From Curtobacterium sp. MCBA15_012 (lineage in GTDB: Bacteria; Actinomycetota; Actinomycetes; Actinomycetales; Microbacteriaceae), in assembly GCF_001864935.2 (NCBI RefSeq), contig NZ_CP126267.1, positions 2,108,001 to 2,172,000 of the forward strand: a DNA stretch of 64,000 nucleotides. The letters run 5' to 3'. Shown piece by piece: positions 41,503-50,994 of this stretch (position 1 is its first letter; each line of letters opens with the position of its first letter). The position numbers were made by a program, and so were the translations under genes. The notes beneath the pieces were generated by a model that was given only the letters and a program-made list of their open reading frames with translations, did no database searches and had not been told where the DNA came from.

Positions 41503-44500
41503 GTGTCGAGCCATCTGACGGGAACCGACGAGACCGCGGGCGAATTCGGTGCGAACGAGTGGCTCGTCGACGAGCTGTACGAGCAGTTCGTCGCCGACAA
41601 GGAGTCGGTGGACAAGTCCTGGTGGCCCGTCCTCGAGAGCTACCACCGCTCGCAGGGCGCCCCCGCCGCGCCGACCGCGACCGCCACCTCGACCGCGGCC
41701 CCCACGCCGGCACCGACCGCCTCGGCCGCACCCGCACCCGCGCAGTCGGGTGACGCCCAGGGCGAGGCACGCTCCGGCGGCCCCATCCAGGCGAAGACGA
41801 CCTCGCGCCAGCCGACGCCGCAGCCGATCCCGGCCGAGGCGAACGACGCGACCGACGAGCACGACGAGACCCACGAGGACGTCGCCACCCCGCTCCGCGG
41901 CATGGCGAAGACCCTGGCCTCGAACATGGACGCGTCGCTGACCGTCCCGACCGCGACGAGCGTCCGCACGATCCCGGCGAAGCTGATGATCGACAACCGC
42001 ATCGTCATCAACAACCACCTGCGCCGTGCCCGCGGCGGCAAGATCTCCTTCACGCACCTCATCGGGTGGGCGATGGTCGAGGCGCTCAAGGACTTCCCGA
42101 GCCAGAACGTCTCCTACGAGGAGCGCGACGGCAAGCCCTTCGTGGTCCAGCCCGCGCACGTCAACCTCGGCATCGCGATCGACGTCCCGAAGAAGGACGG
42201 CACCCGCTCCCTCCTCGTCCCGAGCATCAAGCGCGCCGAGACGCTGACGTTCGGCCAGTTCCTCAGCGCCTACGAGGACCTCGTCAAGCGCGCCCGCGAC
42301 AACAAGCTCACCCCGGCCGACTTCCAGGGCACCACGATCTCGCTGACGAACCCGGGCGGCATCGGCACGGTGCACTCGGTCCCGCGCCTGACCAAGGGCC
42401 AGGGCTGCATCATCGGCGCCGGTGCGCTCGAGTACCCGGCGCAGTTCCAGGGCTCCGCGACGAAGACGCTCGTCGAGCTCGGCGTCGGCAAGACCATCAC
42501 GCTGACGAGCACCTACGACCACCGCGTGATCCAGGGCGCCGGGTCGGGCGAGTACCTCAAGAAGGTGCACGAGCGGCTCATCGGCGAGCACGGCTTCTAC
42601 GAGGGCATCTTCTCGGCGCTCCGGATCCCGTACAAGCCGATCCAGTGGGCCAACGACATCAACGTCGACCTCGCACACCGGGTGAACAAGACCTCGCGCG
42701 TGCAGGAGCTCATCAACAGCTTCCGTGTCCGCGGGCACCTCATGGCGGACATCGACCCGCTCGAGTACCGGCAGCGCACGCACCCCGACCTCGAGATCGA
42801 GAACCACGGGCTGACGTTCTGGGACCTCGACCGCGAGTTCGTGACGGGCGGCCTCGCCGGCACCACGAACGCGCCGCTCCGCGACGTGCTCGGCATCCTC
42901 CGCGACGCCTACTGCCGCACGGTGGGCATCGAGTACATGCACATCCAGGACCCGGAGCAGCGCCGCTGGGTGCAGGAGCACATCGAGGTCCCGTACTCGA
43001 AGCCCTCGAAGGAGGAGCAGCTCCGGGTGCTCGGCAAGCTCAACGAGGCCGAGGCGTTCGAGACGTTCCTGCAGACCAAGTACGTCGGCCAGAAGCGCTT
43101 CTCGCTCGAGGGCGGCGAGTCCACCATCGCCTTCCTCGACACGCTCATCCAGCACGCCGCAGGCGCCGGCCTCGACGAGGTCGCGATCGGCATGGCCCAC
43201 CGCGGTCGCCTCAACGTGCTGACGAACATCGCCGGCAAGACGTACGGGCAGATCTTCCGCGAGTTCGAGGGCTCGTCCCTCCCGGGCTCGGTGTCCGGCC
43301 AGGGCTCGGGCGACGTGAAGTACCACGTCGGCACCGAGGGCCTGTTCCGCGCGTCCGACGGGTCGAGCATCCCGGTGACGATCGCCGCGAACCCCTCCCA
43401 CCTCGAGGCCGTCGACGGCGTGCTCGAGGGCATCGTGCGCGCCAAGCAGGACCGCACCCCGCCCGGCACCTTCGGCGTGCTGCCCGTGCTCGTGCACGGC
43501 GACGCGGCGATGGCCGGCCAGGGCGTCGTGGTCGAGACGCTGCAGATGTCGCAGCTCCGCGGCTACCGCACCGGCGGCACCGTCCACCTCGTCATCAACA
43601 ACCAGGTCGGCTTCACCACCCCGCCGGAGTCGGCACGCAGCTCGGTGTACTCGACCGACGTCGCGAAGACGATCCAGGCGCCGATCTTCCACGTGAACGG
43701 CGACGACCCCGAGGCCGTGGCGCGCGTCGCCGAGCTCGCCTTCGCGTACCGCGAGGAGTTCCACCGCGACGTCGTCATCGACCTCGTCTGCTACCGCCGC
43801 CGCGGGCACAACGAGGGCGACGACCCCTCGATGACGCAGCCGCTCATGTACAACCTGATCGAGGCGAAGCGCTCCGTCCGCACGCTGTACACCGAGGCCC
43901 TCGTCGGTCGCGGCGACATCACGCAGGAGGAGTACGACGAGGCGCACCGCGACTTCCAGGACCGCCTGGAGCGCGCGTTCGCCGAGACGCACGAGGCCCA
44001 GACCGGCACCATGCCCGTCGTGACGGCCGACGACGCCGGGGCCGTGGACGGTCTCGAGCGTCCGACCGCGCAGCGGGACGACACCGAGGTCGAGGTGCAC
44101 GACACCGCGATCAGCGAGGACCTCGTCCGGGCGATCGGCGACGCGCACAGCAACCCGCCCGCGGGCTTCCAGGTGCACCCGAAGCTGCAGCAGCTCCTCA
44201 CCAAGCGCACCGAGATGACCCGCTCCGGCGGCGTCGACTGGGCGATGGCGGAGCTCATGGCCATCGGGTCGGTCCTCACCGAGGGCAAGCCGGTCCGCCT
44301 GGTCGGACAGGACGCCCGCCGCGGCACGTTCGTGCAGCGCCAGGCGGTGTTCCACGACCGGACGAACGGCCAGGAGTGGCTGCCGCTCGCGAACGTCACC
44401 GAGGACCAGGCGCGCCTGTACATCTACGACTCGCTGCTGAGCGAGTACGCGGCGATGGCGTTCGAGTACGGCTACTCGGTCGAGCGTCCCGAGGCGCTCG

Positions 44501-45255
44501 TGCTCTGGGAGGCGCAGTTCGGCGACTTCGCGAACGGCGCCCAGACGGTCATCGACGAGTTCATCTCGTCCGCCGAGCAGAAGTGGGGCCAGCGCTCCGG
44601 CCTGGTGCTCCTGCTCCCGCACGGCTACGAGGGCCAGGGACCGGACCACTCCTCGGCGCGCATCGAGCGGTACCTGCAGCTCTGCGCCGAGGACAACATG
44701 GTCGTCGCCCGCCCGTCGACCCCGGCGTCCTGGTTCCACCTGCTCCGTCGCCAGGCGTGGGAGCGCCCGCAGCGCCCGCTCGTGGTGTTCACGCCGAAGG
44801 CGATGCTGCGCCTGCGCCAGGCCACGAGCCCGGTCGAGGCGTTCACCAGCGGCACGTTCCTCCCGGTCATCGACGACGACCGCGTGACCGACAAGGGAGC
44901 CGTGCGCCGCGTCGTCCTGCATTCGGGCAAGGTGCACCACGACCTCCGCACCGAGCTCGACAAGCAGGACCGGTCCGACGTGGCCCTGGTGCGGCTCGAG
45001 CAGCTCGCCCCGCTCCCCCTCGACGAGCTGCTGTCCGTGCTCGCCGGCTACCCGGGCGCCGAGGTCGTCTGGGCCCAGGAGGAGCCCGAGAACCAGGGCG
45101 CGTGGCCGTACGTGTGCATGAACCTGTCGCCGCACCTGGCCGGCCGTCCGCTGTCGGTCGCGTCGCGTCCCGCGAGCGCCGCGCCCGCGACCGGGTCGTC
45201 GAAGCGGTCTGCGCAGGAGGCCGCCGAGGTCATCCGTACGGCCCTGGGGTCGTGA
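41503..45255 (+). CDS. kgd: Multifunctional 2-oxoglutarate dehydrogenase/decarboxylase (E1 fused to an E2-like domain)
   Basis: 1250 aa TCA-cycle enzyme. N-terminal GEFGANEWLVDELYEQFVADKESVDKSWWPVL is the E1 anchor. Next come an Ala/Pro/Thr linker and an E2-like acyltransferase domain (TPLRGMAKTLASNMDASLTVPTATSVR ... ISLTNPGGIGTVHSVPRL ... STYDHRVIQGAGSGEYL). The ThDP-dependent E1 follows (AIGMAHRGRLNVLTNIAGK, GDVKYHVGTEG, DLVCYRRRGHNEGDDPSMTQP). This fused layout is typical of Actinobacteria, where E1 works with a separate lipoyl E2. Start chosen at GTG 41503 (SSHLTG) from the shape of the family N-terminus; GTG 41437 is possible. Confidence 0.97.
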   Translation: MSSHLTGTDETAGEFGANEWLVDELYEQFVADKESVDKSWWPVLESYHRSQGAPAAPTATATSTAAPTPAPTASAAPAPAQSGDAQGEARSGGPIQAKTTSRQPTPQPIPAEANDATDEHDETHEDVATPLRGMAKTLASNMDASLTVPTATSVRTIPAKLMIDNRIVINNHLRRARGGKISFTHLIGWAMVEALKDFPSQNVSYEERDGKPFVVQPAHVNLGIAIDVPKKDGTRSLLVPSIKRAETLTFGQFLSAYEDLVKRARDNKLTPADFQGTTISLTNPGGIGTVHSVPRLTKGQGCIIGAGALEYPAQFQGSATKTLVELGVGKTITLTSTYDHRVIQGAGSGEYLKKVHERLIGEHGFYEGIFSALRIPYKPIQWANDINVDLAHRVNKTSRVQELINSFRVRGHLMADIDPLEYRQRTHPDLEIENHGLTFWDLDREFVTGGLAGTTNAPLRDVLGILRDAYCRTVGIEYMHIQDPEQRRWVQEHIEVPYSKPSKEEQLRVLGKLNEAEAFETFLQTKYVGQKRFSLEGGESTIAFLDTLIQHAAGAGLDEVAIGMAHRGRLNVLTNIAGKTYGQIFREFEGSSLPGSVSGQGSGDVKYHVGTEGLFRASDGSSIPVTIAANPSHLEAVDGVLEGIVRAKQDRTPPGTFGVLPVLVHGDAAMAGQGVVVETLQMSQLRGYRTGGTVHLVINNQVGFTTPPESARSSVYSTDVAKTIQAPIFHVNGDDPEAVARVAELAFAYREEFHRDVVIDLVCYRRRGHNEGDDPSMTQPLMYNLIEAKRSVRTLYTEALVGRGDITQEEYDEAHRDFQDRLERAFAETHEAQTGTMPVVTADDAGAVDGLERPTAQRDDTEVEVHDTAISEDLVRAIGDAHSNPPAGFQVHPKLQQLLTKRTEMTRSGGVDWAMAELMAIGSVLTEGKPVRLVGQDARRGTFVQRQAVFHDRTNGQEWLPLANVTEDQARLYIYDSLLSEYAAMAFEYGYSVERPEALVLWEAQFGDFANGAQTVIDEFISSAEQKWGQRSGLVLLLPHGYEGQGPDHSSARIERYLQLCAEDNMVVARPSTPASWFHLLRRQAWERPQRPLVVFTPKAMLRLRQATSPVEAFTSGTFLPVIDDDRVTDKGAVRRVVLHSGKVHHDLRTELDKQDRSDVALVRLEQLAPLPLDELLSVLAGYPGAEVVWAQEEPENQGAWPYVCMNLSPHLAGRPLSVASRPASAAPATGSSKRSAQEAAEVIRTALGS

Positions 45256-45276
45256 GCGCACCGCGCTGAGCATGCG

Positions 45277-45321
45277 GAACGCCCCGTGTCGGAGTCCCTG
45301 GGACTCCGACACGGGGCGTTC
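45277..45321 (+). terminator. Strong hairpin terminator after kgd
   Basis: 21-bp perfect arms, 45277-45297 (GAACGCCCCGTGTCGGAGTC plus C) and 45301-45321, with a CTG loop. Lies 21 bp after the kgd stop. No U-tract. Confidence 0.9.
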
Positions 45322-45334
45322 TCCGTGGTCGGGA

Positions 45335-45434
45335 TGCGTCGCGACCGGACGCGACCCAGCGCGACCGGACGCGACCGGACGCGACGCTACGCAACGCGAC
45401 CGGACGCGACCCAACGCAACCGGACGCGACGCGC
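45335..45434. repeat. CGACCGGACG mini-repeats after kgd
   Basis: The gap between the terminator and the GNAT stop consists of irregular repeats of GCGACCGGACGCGACCCA-like units with CGCAACG variants. No gene. Confidence 0.6.
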
Positions 45435-45439
45435 CCCGG

Positions 45440-45880
45440 TCAGGCGAGCTTCGTGTACCGGACCCCGGCCTCGTGGTAGCCGCGCTTCTGGTAGAACCGG
45501 TGCGCGCTGTCCGTGGCCGCGGCCGACACGGCGCTGAGGCGACGCGCCCCCTGCTCACGCGCCCACGTCTCGAACGTGTCGAGGAGCGCGGAACCGGTGC
45601 CGCGCCTCCTGTCCGACGGGTCGACGACGAGCAGCAGCAGCTGCGCCGTCGGCTCGTCGCTCGCGTAGGACCACGTCAACTGCGCGCCCGCGACGGCGAC
45701 CGCACGGCCGTCCTCGTCGCGGACCAGCCACGTGCGGTGGCCGGCCTCAGGCGTGAGCCGTTCCAGCCGTCCGCGCATCGCGGGCTCGTCGACGACGTGA
45801 CCGAGCAGTCGGACGAGCGCTGTGACGTCGCGGACGTCGGCGTCGGTCCAGGTGGCGGTCGACTCTGCGGCACGGGTCAT
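45440..45880 (-). CDS. GNAT-family N-acetyltransferase
   Basis: 146 aa. LLLLVVDPSDRRRGTGSALLDTFETWAREQGARRLSAVSAAATDSAHRFYQKRGYHEAGVRYTKL holds the acetyl-CoA-binding RRRGTG loop and the C-terminal FYQKRGY motif. It shares the shape of small-molecule or protein N-acetyltransferases; no substrate can be named. ATG 6 nt after TAGGGT. Lies between kgd and rsrA without coupling. Confidence 0.9.
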   Translation of the reverse strand: MTRAAESTATWTDADVRDVTALVRLLGHVVDEPAMRGRLERLTPEAGHRTWLVRDEDGRAVAVAGAQLTWSYASDEPTAQLLLLVVDPSDRRRGTGSALLDTFETWAREQGARRLSAVSAAATDSAHRFYQKRGYHEAGVRYTKLA

Positions 45881-45886
45881 GGGCCG

Positions 45887-45892
45887 ACCCTA
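45887..45892 (-). promoter_or_regulatory. Candidate -10 box of the GNAT gene
   Basis: TAGGGT on the minus strand, 6 nt before the ATG at 45880; leaderless spacing. Confidence 0.5.
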
Positions 45893-45930
45893 CCGAGCGG
45901 GACCGCCGTGTGACGACCGCGCCGACCGGG

Positions 45931-46173
45931 TCAGTGCGTCGCCTGCTCCACGCGGATGCGCGCCAGGATCTCGGAGCGCAGCTGCTCCGGGGCGGTCTCG
46001 GCGCACGCGCGCTTCACCGTCTCCATGAGGACGACGCCGACGCGGTGCTCGCTCGTGCAGTCCTCGCAGTTCGCCATGTGCTCGCGGATGTCCGCGGCGT
46101 CCTCACGGCAGAGCTCGTCGTGCAGGAGTTCCTCGAGCTCGGCCTTCGCCTTCGAGCAGTCGCAGCCGCTCAT
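45931..46173 (-). CDS. rsrA: Zinc-containing anti-sigma factor RsrA (mycothiol system)
   Basis: 80 aa. Redox-sensing partner of SigR: in reduced form it binds SigR, and a disulfide releases it during thiol stress. The zinc signature HxxxCxxC is present (EHMANCEDC), with additional Cys at the N-terminus (SGCDCSK) and in ELCRED. ATG overlaps the sigR stop (ATGA, 46170-46173), so the two are made in step. Length fits the family (about 80-105). Confidence 0.93.
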   Translation of the reverse strand: MSGCDCSKAKAELEELLHDELCREDAADIREHMANCEDCTSEHRVGVVLMETVKRACAETAPEQLRSEILARIRVEQATH

Positions 46174-47066
46174 CGTGCGTCCTTCCCGTCCGTGCGACCA
46201 GCGGTCGCAGCAGCCTTCTTCGTCGTGGCACCGCGACCCCGTCCACGCATCGTCGCCGTCGACGCTGCGTCCGGGACGATACCGGTCTCGCGGGCGTGGT
46301 CGGCCAGGAGCCCACGGAGGAGCCGGCGGCCACGGTGGAGCCGACTCATGACCGTCCCGACCGGGGTCTTCATGATGTCGGCGATCTCCTGGTACGAGAA
46401 CCCCTCGACGTCCGCGAAGTACACGGCCATCCGGAAGTCCTCGGGGATCGACTGGAGCGCGTCCTTCACGGCGGAGGACGGCAGGTGGTCGATCGCGTCC
46501 GCCTCGGCGGAACGGGCCGAGACCGACTGGGTGACGCTCTCGGCGCCGCCGAGCTGCCAGTCCTCGAGCTCGTCGATCGTGCCCTGGTAGGGGTTCCGCT
46601 GGTTCTTGCGGTACGTGTTGATGAACGTGTTCGTCAGGATCCGGTAGAGCCACGCCTTGAGGTTCGTGCCCTGGCGGAACTGCCGGAAGGCGGCGTACGC
46701 CTTGACGAAGGTCTCCTGCACCAGGTCGGACGCGTCCGCCGGGTTGCGGGTCATGCGCATCGCGGCGCCGTACAGCTGGTCCATGAACGGCAGCGCCTGG
46801 TCCTCGAACAGGGCGCGCAGCTCCTGCTCGGAGACGGTCTTCTCGTCGGCCGGCTCGGGCTCGTCGGCGTCCTGGTGCAGGTCGTCGTCGCCGGTCAGGT
46901 CTGCGTCGCCGGACAGGTCGTCCGCGTCACCGGACAGGTCTGCGTCAGCGGACGACGCGTCGCCGTCCTCGTCGAGCGCGTCCCGCTCCTCGGACACCGC
47001 GTCGAGCTGCTCCTCGGTCGCCTCGACCAGGTCGTGCGGTGCTGCCTGCGGTTCGTCGGTCGTCAT
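46170..47066 (-). CDS. sigR: RNA polymerase ECF sigma factor SigR (SigH-type)
   Basis: 298 aa. Region 2: [65 protein letters not shown]; region 4: [49 protein letters not shown], typical of SigR/SigH controlling thioredoxin and mycothiol genes. The first 85 residues are an extra, very acidic stretch with near-repeats of [23 protein letters not shown], absent from short SigR proteins (about 200-230 aa). A C-terminal basic Ala/Thr tail of about 35 residues also extends it. ATG is 8 nt after TAGACT. I see no GGAAT-N-GTT autoregulatory promoter. Confidence 0.93.
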   Translation of the reverse strand: MTTDEPQAAPHDLVEATEEQLDAVSEERDALDEDGDASSADADLSGDADDLSGDADLTGDDDLHQDADEPEPADEKTVSEQELRALFEDQALPFMDQLYGAAMRMTRNPADASDLVQETFVKAYAAFRQFRQGTNLKAWLYRILTNTFINTYRKNQRNPYQGTIDELEDWQLGGAESVTQSVSARSAEADAIDHLPSSAVKDALQSIPEDFRMAVYFADVEGFSYQEIADIMKTPVGTVMSRLHRGRRLLRGLLADHARETGIVPDAASTATMRGRGRGATTKKAAATAGRTDGKDAR

Positions 47067-47074
47067 CGCGGCCC

Positions 47075-47080
47075 AGTCTA
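47075..47080 (-). promoter_or_regulatory. Candidate -10 box of sigR
   Basis: TAGACT on the minus strand, 8 nt before the ATG at 47066. Confidence 0.45.
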
Positions 47081-47180
47081 GGCCGAGCGAGGTGGACGTC
47101 GCGGGCAGCACGAGCGGGGACGGACGCGTCCGCGCTGGTGCGAGTACTGCTGTCGCCAATGGTCCTCCCGGTGCGTTCAG

Positions 47181-47186
47181 TACCCT
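47181..47186 (+). promoter_or_regulatory. Candidate -10 box of aroA
   Basis: TACCCT ends 9 nt before the ATG at 47196, slightly longer than the other boxes; a leader of zero to three nt. Confidence 0.4.
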
Positions 47187-47195
47187 GGGGAACCG

Positions 47196-48554
47196 ATGGC
47201 CGACACGACGCATTCCCAGCCGACCGATCCGTGGATCGCTCCCCTCGCCCGCGGGCCCCTGCGCGGCGACGTCGCCCTGCCCGGCTCGAAGTCGCTGACG
47301 AACCGGGAGCTCGTGCTCGCCGCCCTCGCCGACGGACCGTCCACCGTCCGGCTGCCCCTGCACTCCCGCGACTCGGCGCTCATGGTCGCCGCGCTCCGGC
47401 AGCTCGGCGTCGGCGTCGACGAGGTCGCCCCCGAGCCCGGCGCAGCCCCGAACCCGTACGGCCCCGACCTCCGCGTCACGCCCGCACCCATGCACGGCGG
47501 CGTGCGGGTCGACTGCGGGCTCGCGGGCACCGTGATGCGCTTCCTGCCGCCCCTCGCCGCACTCGCGAGCGGCCCCGTCACGATCGACGGCGACCCCTAC
47601 GCCCGGAAGCGCCCGATGGCCGCGGTCATCCGGGCGCTCGTCGACCTCGGCATGGACGTCACGGACGACGGCGACGGCGCGATGCCGTTCTCCTTCACGG
47701 GCACCGGCGCGGTCCGGGGCGGTGCGCTCACCATCGACGCGAGTGCGTCCTCGCAGTTCGTCTCCGGCCTGCTGCTGTCCGCGCCGCGCTTCGCCGAGGG
47801 GCTGCACCTCACCCACGTGGGCGAGCGGCTGCCGAGCCTGCCGCACATCGACATGACCGTCGCCGCCCTCCGCGCCCGCGGCGTCCGTGTCGACCAACCG
47901 TCGGTCGGCGAGTGGGTCGTGCACCCCGGGCCGATCGCGGCACGCGACGTGACCATCGAACCGGACCTGTCGAACGCGGCGCCGTTCGCGGTCGCCGCAC
48001 TCGTCGCGGGCGGCACGGTCCGCATCCGCACCTGGCCGACCGAGACGACGCAGGTCGGCGCCGACCTCGAGACGCTCCTGCCCCTGTGGGGGGCGACCGT
48101 GACGCGGGACGGCGACGACCTGGTCGTCGACGGCGGCGTCGGTGTCCGGGGTGGCGCCTCCCTCCCGGGTGTGACGCTCGACCTGACGCGCGGCGGCGAA
48201 CTCGCCCCGGCGCTCGTCGCGCTCGCGGCGCTGGCCGACGGACCGAGCGAGGTCACCGGGATCGGCCACCTGCGCGGCCACGAGACGGACCGGCTCGCCG
48301 CGCTCGCGGCTGACGTCAACCGGTGCGGAGGCGCGGTGCACGAACTCGACGACGGCCTGCGGATCGAACCGGCGCCGCTCCACGGCGGCGGCTGGGCCGC
48401 GTACGACGACCACCGGATGGCGACGGCCGGCGCGATCGTCGGCCTCGTCGTCGACGGCGTCGCCGTCGACGACGTCGGCTGCACCGCGAAGACCCTGCCG
48501 CAGTTCCCGGAGCTGTGGGCCGAGCTCGTCGCGACGTCCGGAGGTGCACGGTGA
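47196..48554 (+). CDS. aroA: 3-phosphoshikimate 1-carboxyvinyltransferase (EPSP synthase)
   Basis: 452 aa shikimate-pathway enzyme joining shikimate-3-phosphate and [24 protein letters not shown] is the N-terminal substrate loop, [21 protein letters not shown] replaces the usual [20 protein letters not shown] and [17 protein letters not shown] follow, and ends with [15 protein letters not shown] and [15 protein letters not shown]. The GTVMRF variant in the PEP/glyphosate loop is the form seen in many actinobacterial AroA proteins. Its stop overlaps the rsgA GTG (GTGA, 48551-48554). Confidence 0.97.
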   Translation: MADTTHSQPTDPWIAPLARGPLRGDVALPGSKSLTNRELVLAALADGPSTVRLPLHSRDSALMVAALRQLGVGVDEVAPEPGAAPNPYGPDLRVTPAPMHGGVRVDCGLAGTVMRFLPPLAALASGPVTIDGDPYARKRPMAAVIRALVDLGMDVTDDGDGAMPFSFTGTGAVRGGALTIDASASSQFVSGLLLSAPRFAEGLHLTHVGERLPSLPHIDMTVAALRARGVRVDQPSVGEWVVHPGPIAARDVTIEPDLSNAAPFAVAALVAGGTVRIRTWPTETTQVGADLETLLPLWGATVTRDGDDLVVDGGVGVRGGASLPGVTLDLTRGGELAPALVALAALADGPSEVTGIGHLRGHETDRLAALAADVNRCGGAVHELDDGLRIEPAPLHGGGWAAYDDHRMATAGAIVGLVVDGVAVDDVGCTAKTLPQFPELWAELVATSGGAR

Positions 48555-49657
48555 GCTGGTGGGACGACGTCGACGGCGACGACACCGAGGCGGACGAGCC
48601 GTACGGCCAGTACGAGTCCAAGGTCCGGATCCGTCCGAACCCGAAGGGCAACCGGCCGCGCACGAAGGTCCGTCCCTCGTACGACGACGCGGCCCGGGGC
48701 TGGGTGACGAACGTCGACCGGGGCCGGTTCGGCGTCCTCGTCACCGCGGACGACGGCGCAGTCGTCGCCGACGGCGCACCCGCGTCGATCGGGGCCAGCG
48801 CGGGCGAGGGCCGGGTCATCACGGCCACGAAGGCCCGCGAGCTCGGCAAGAAGTCGGTCGTCACGGGTGACCGGGTCTCGCTGGTCGGCGACACCTCCGG
48901 CGAGCCCGGGTCCCTGGCGCGGATCGTCAAGGTCGACGAGCGCAGCACGCTGCTCCGCCGCAGCGCCGACGACTCCGACGAGGTCGAGCGCGTCATCGTC
49001 GCGAACGCCGACCAGATGCTCATCGTCGTGGCCGCCGCGGACCCGGAACCCCGGACGCGCCTCATCGACCGCTACCTCGTGGCCGCGTTCGACGCCGGGC
49101 TCGACCCGGTGCTCTGCATCACGAAGACGGACCTCGCCGACCCGGCACCGTTCCTGGCGCACTTCGCCTGCCTGGACCTCCGCATCGTCACGAGCCGCTC
49201 CGACGACGTGCCGTTCGACGCGCTGCACGAGGTCCTCGACGACCAGGTCACCGTCACGGTCGGGCACTCGGGCGTCGGCAAGTCGACGCTCGTGAACGCC
49301 CTGACCGGGTCGACGCGGGCGACGGGCGTCGTCAACGCGGTGACCGGCCGCGGTCGGCACACCTCGTCGTCGTCGATCGCCCTGCGGGTGCGGGACGGCG
49401 GCTGGATCATCGACACCCCGGGCGTGCGGTCGTTCGGCCTCGGGCACGTCGACCCGGCCAACGTGTTCCGGGCGTTCGCGTCGCACGCGGTCCCGGTCCG
49501 CGAACCGGCCGACGGCATCCCGTTGGCCCAGGCGCACGACTGGGAGATCGTCGACCGCGTGCAGGACGGCGAACTCGGACCGACCGGCGTCGAGCGGCTC
49601 GACTCGTTCCGTGCGCTGCTCACCGGCATGGGCGCGGACGACCCCGGCACCGTCTGA
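48551..49657 (+). CDS. rsgA: Ribosome small-subunit GTPase RsgA
   Basis: 368 aa circularly permuted GTPase that matures the 30S subunit. N-terminal OB region (about residues 40-130), then G4-like [12 protein letters not shown]1 [16 protein letters not shown] and G3 [16 protein letters not shown] in permuted order. The C-terminal domain lacks the Cys-His zinc knuckle of E. coli RsgA (no Cys after the G domain), so this part is degenerate or folds without zinc. Translationally coupled to aroA, an arrangement I recall in related actinobacteria. Confidence 0.93.
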   Translation: MSWWDDVDGDDTEADEPYGQYESKVRIRPNPKGNRPRTKVRPSYDDAARGWVTNVDRGRFGVLVTADDGAVVADGAPASIGASAGEGRVITATKARELGKKSVVTGDRVSLVGDTSGEPGSLARIVKVDERSTLLRRSADDSDEVERVIVANADQMLIVVAAADPEPRTRLIDRYLVAAFDAGLDPVLCITKTDLADPAPFLAHFACLDLRIVTSRSDDVPFDALHEVLDDQVTVTVGHSGVGKSTLVNALTGSTRATGVVNAVTGRGRHTSSSSIALRVRDGGWIIDTPGVRSFGLGHVDPANVFRAFASHAVPVREPADGIPLAQAHDWEIVDRVQDGELGPTGVERLDSFRALLTGMGADDPGTV

Positions 49658-49691
49658 CCGCGGCCGGGCGTCCTCCGAGGTCCGGCCGCGG
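49658..49691 (+). terminator. Terminator hairpin after rsgA
   Basis: CCGCGGCCGG (49658-49667) pairs with CCGGCCGCGG (49682-49691) across a 14-nt loop, immediately after the stop codon. Confidence 0.75.
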
Positions 49692-49779
49692 CTCCGGGGG
49701 TCCCCCGGGTGTCCGGACGTCGGGCGGGCGTCGTTCCGGGTGCCCTGACGCCGGCCCGGTGCCGGGACGCCCGCGGGTG

Positions 49780-49785
49780 TACAGT
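49780..49785 (+). promoter_or_regulatory. Candidate -10 box of the 382-aa membrane protein gene
   Basis: TACAGT ends 8 nt before the GTG at 49794; leaderless spacing. Confidence 0.5.
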
Positions 49786-49793
49786 CGACCCTC

Positions 49794-50942
49794 GTGTCTG
49801 AAGTTGCAAAGTACAACTTGATCGTCGCCCCCGAGGACGGCCCCCGCTCGCCGACCCACCACGCCGAGCACGCCGCGCCACGGCCTCCGCGCCGCCCGTC
49901 CACGCCGTCCGCGCTGCGTCCGGAGCACCTCGGCCGCTCGCTGCGGGGCTTCGGGTCGCACATCCTCGTGCCGCTGTTCCTCGCGGTCGGCATGGCACTG
50001 GCGTACCTCGGCGCCTTCCACGCGCCGTCGCCGCACGAGCTCCCCGTGGGGATCGTCGGCCAGGGCGCCGCCACGCAGGTGTTCGCGCAGTCCGTGACCG
50101 ACGGGTCCGACGGCAAGCTCGTCGCGCACGTCGTGCGCTCCACCGCCGAGGCCGAGCGGCAGGTGCGCGACCGCGAACTCGCCGCCGTGTACGCCCCGGG
50201 CACCGACGGCGCGACGCTCTCCGTCTCGACCGCCGCGAGCGAGACGACCGCCACCGCGGCGCAGAAGGTGTTCCTCCCGATCGCCTACGCGCAGCACCTG
50301 CCGTTCGCCGTGCGGGACGTCGTCCCCACCGGCGACCAGGACCCCACCGGCCAGGGACTGTTCTTCATGCTCGTCGGCCTGAGCGTCGGCGGCTACGCCT
50401 CGGCGATCGCCGTCGCCGCGTTCGCCACCCGCTTCCGCGCGGTGTGGACCGCCGTCGTCGGCGCCGCGACCGCCGCGGTCGTCGCCGGCATCGGCACGGT
50501 CGTCGCCGGGCCCGTGTACGGCGTGGTCCCGGACCACCGCTGGCAGGTCTTCCTGTTCGCCTGGCTGTACGACGCGGTGATCATCGCCCTCGGCGTCGGT
50601 CTGCACCCGCTGCTCGGCCGGTGGACGACCCCGGTCCTGACGATGCTCTTCGTGATGCTCAACTTCACGAGCTCCGGCGGGATCTTCCAGCCGACCTTCC
50701 AGCCCGGGTTCTTCGCCGCGCTGAACACCTTCTGGAGCGGTGCCGCCTGGCTCGAGGCCGCCCAGGACCTCGTGTACTTCCCGGGCGCCTCCCTCGGCCG
50801 CGCGTCCCTGGTGCTCGCCCTCTGGCTCGTGGTCGCGGTCCTGCTCGGCGCCCTCGTGCACGGCCTCGCCGCGCGCCGCACCCGGATCGCGCGTGACCGC
50901 GCCGTCAGCCGGCTCGAGGAGGAAGCGGTCGTGGCCGCCTGA
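49794..50942 (+). CDS. Multi-pass membrane protein of unknown function (ABC-2/YhgE-like)
   Basis: 382 aa. An N-terminal region with SEVAKYNLIVAPEDGPRSPTHHAEHAAPRPPRRPS precedes one helix (ILVPLFLAVGMALAYLGAFHAPS). Next comes an extracytoplasmic domain of about 110 residues (ELPVGIVGQGAATQVFAQSVTDGSDG ...), then six helices with FFMLVGLSVGGYASAIAVAAF. The layout (one helix, outside domain, helix bundle) is that of ABC-2-type permeases such as YhgE/Pip. No ATPase is adjacent. It lies between rsgA and hisN as a separate transcript. Function not assigned. Confidence 0.75.
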   Translation: MSEVAKYNLIVAPEDGPRSPTHHAEHAAPRPPRRPSTPSALRPEHLGRSLRGFGSHILVPLFLAVGMALAYLGAFHAPSPHELPVGIVGQGAATQVFAQSVTDGSDGKLVAHVVRSTAEAERQVRDRELAAVYAPGTDGATLSVSTAASETTATAAQKVFLPIAYAQHLPFAVRDVVPTGDQDPTGQGLFFMLVGLSVGGYASAIAVAAFATRFRAVWTAVVGAATAAVVAGIGTVVAGPVYGVVPDHRWQVFLFAWLYDAVIIALGVGLHPLLGRWTTPVLTMLFVMLNFTSSGGIFQPTFQPGFFAALNTFWSGAAWLEAAQDLVYFPGASLGRASLVLALWLVVAVLLGALVHGLAARRTRIARDRAVSRLEEEAVVAA

Positions 50943-50982
50943 GCGACCGCGAGCGCACCACGGTCGCACCGGGCCCGGCCGC

Positions 50983-50988
50983 TACGCT
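50983..50988 (+). promoter_or_regulatory. Candidate -10 box of the hisN-like gene
   Basis: TACGCT ends 6 nt before the GTG at 50995. Confidence 0.5.
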
Positions 50989-50994
50989 GACGAC

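Noticed and set aside
41437..41503. Upstream GTG (41437) as kgd start with leaderless TAGGCT
   Set aside because: The family N-terminus begins near SSHLTG...FGANEWL; the extra 22 residues look like translated leader. Kept as an alternative in the entry.
46920..47200. SigR-type autoregulatory promoter (GGAAT-N-GTT)
   Set aside because: No matching pair at the right spacing upstream of sigR; the visible box is TAGACT.
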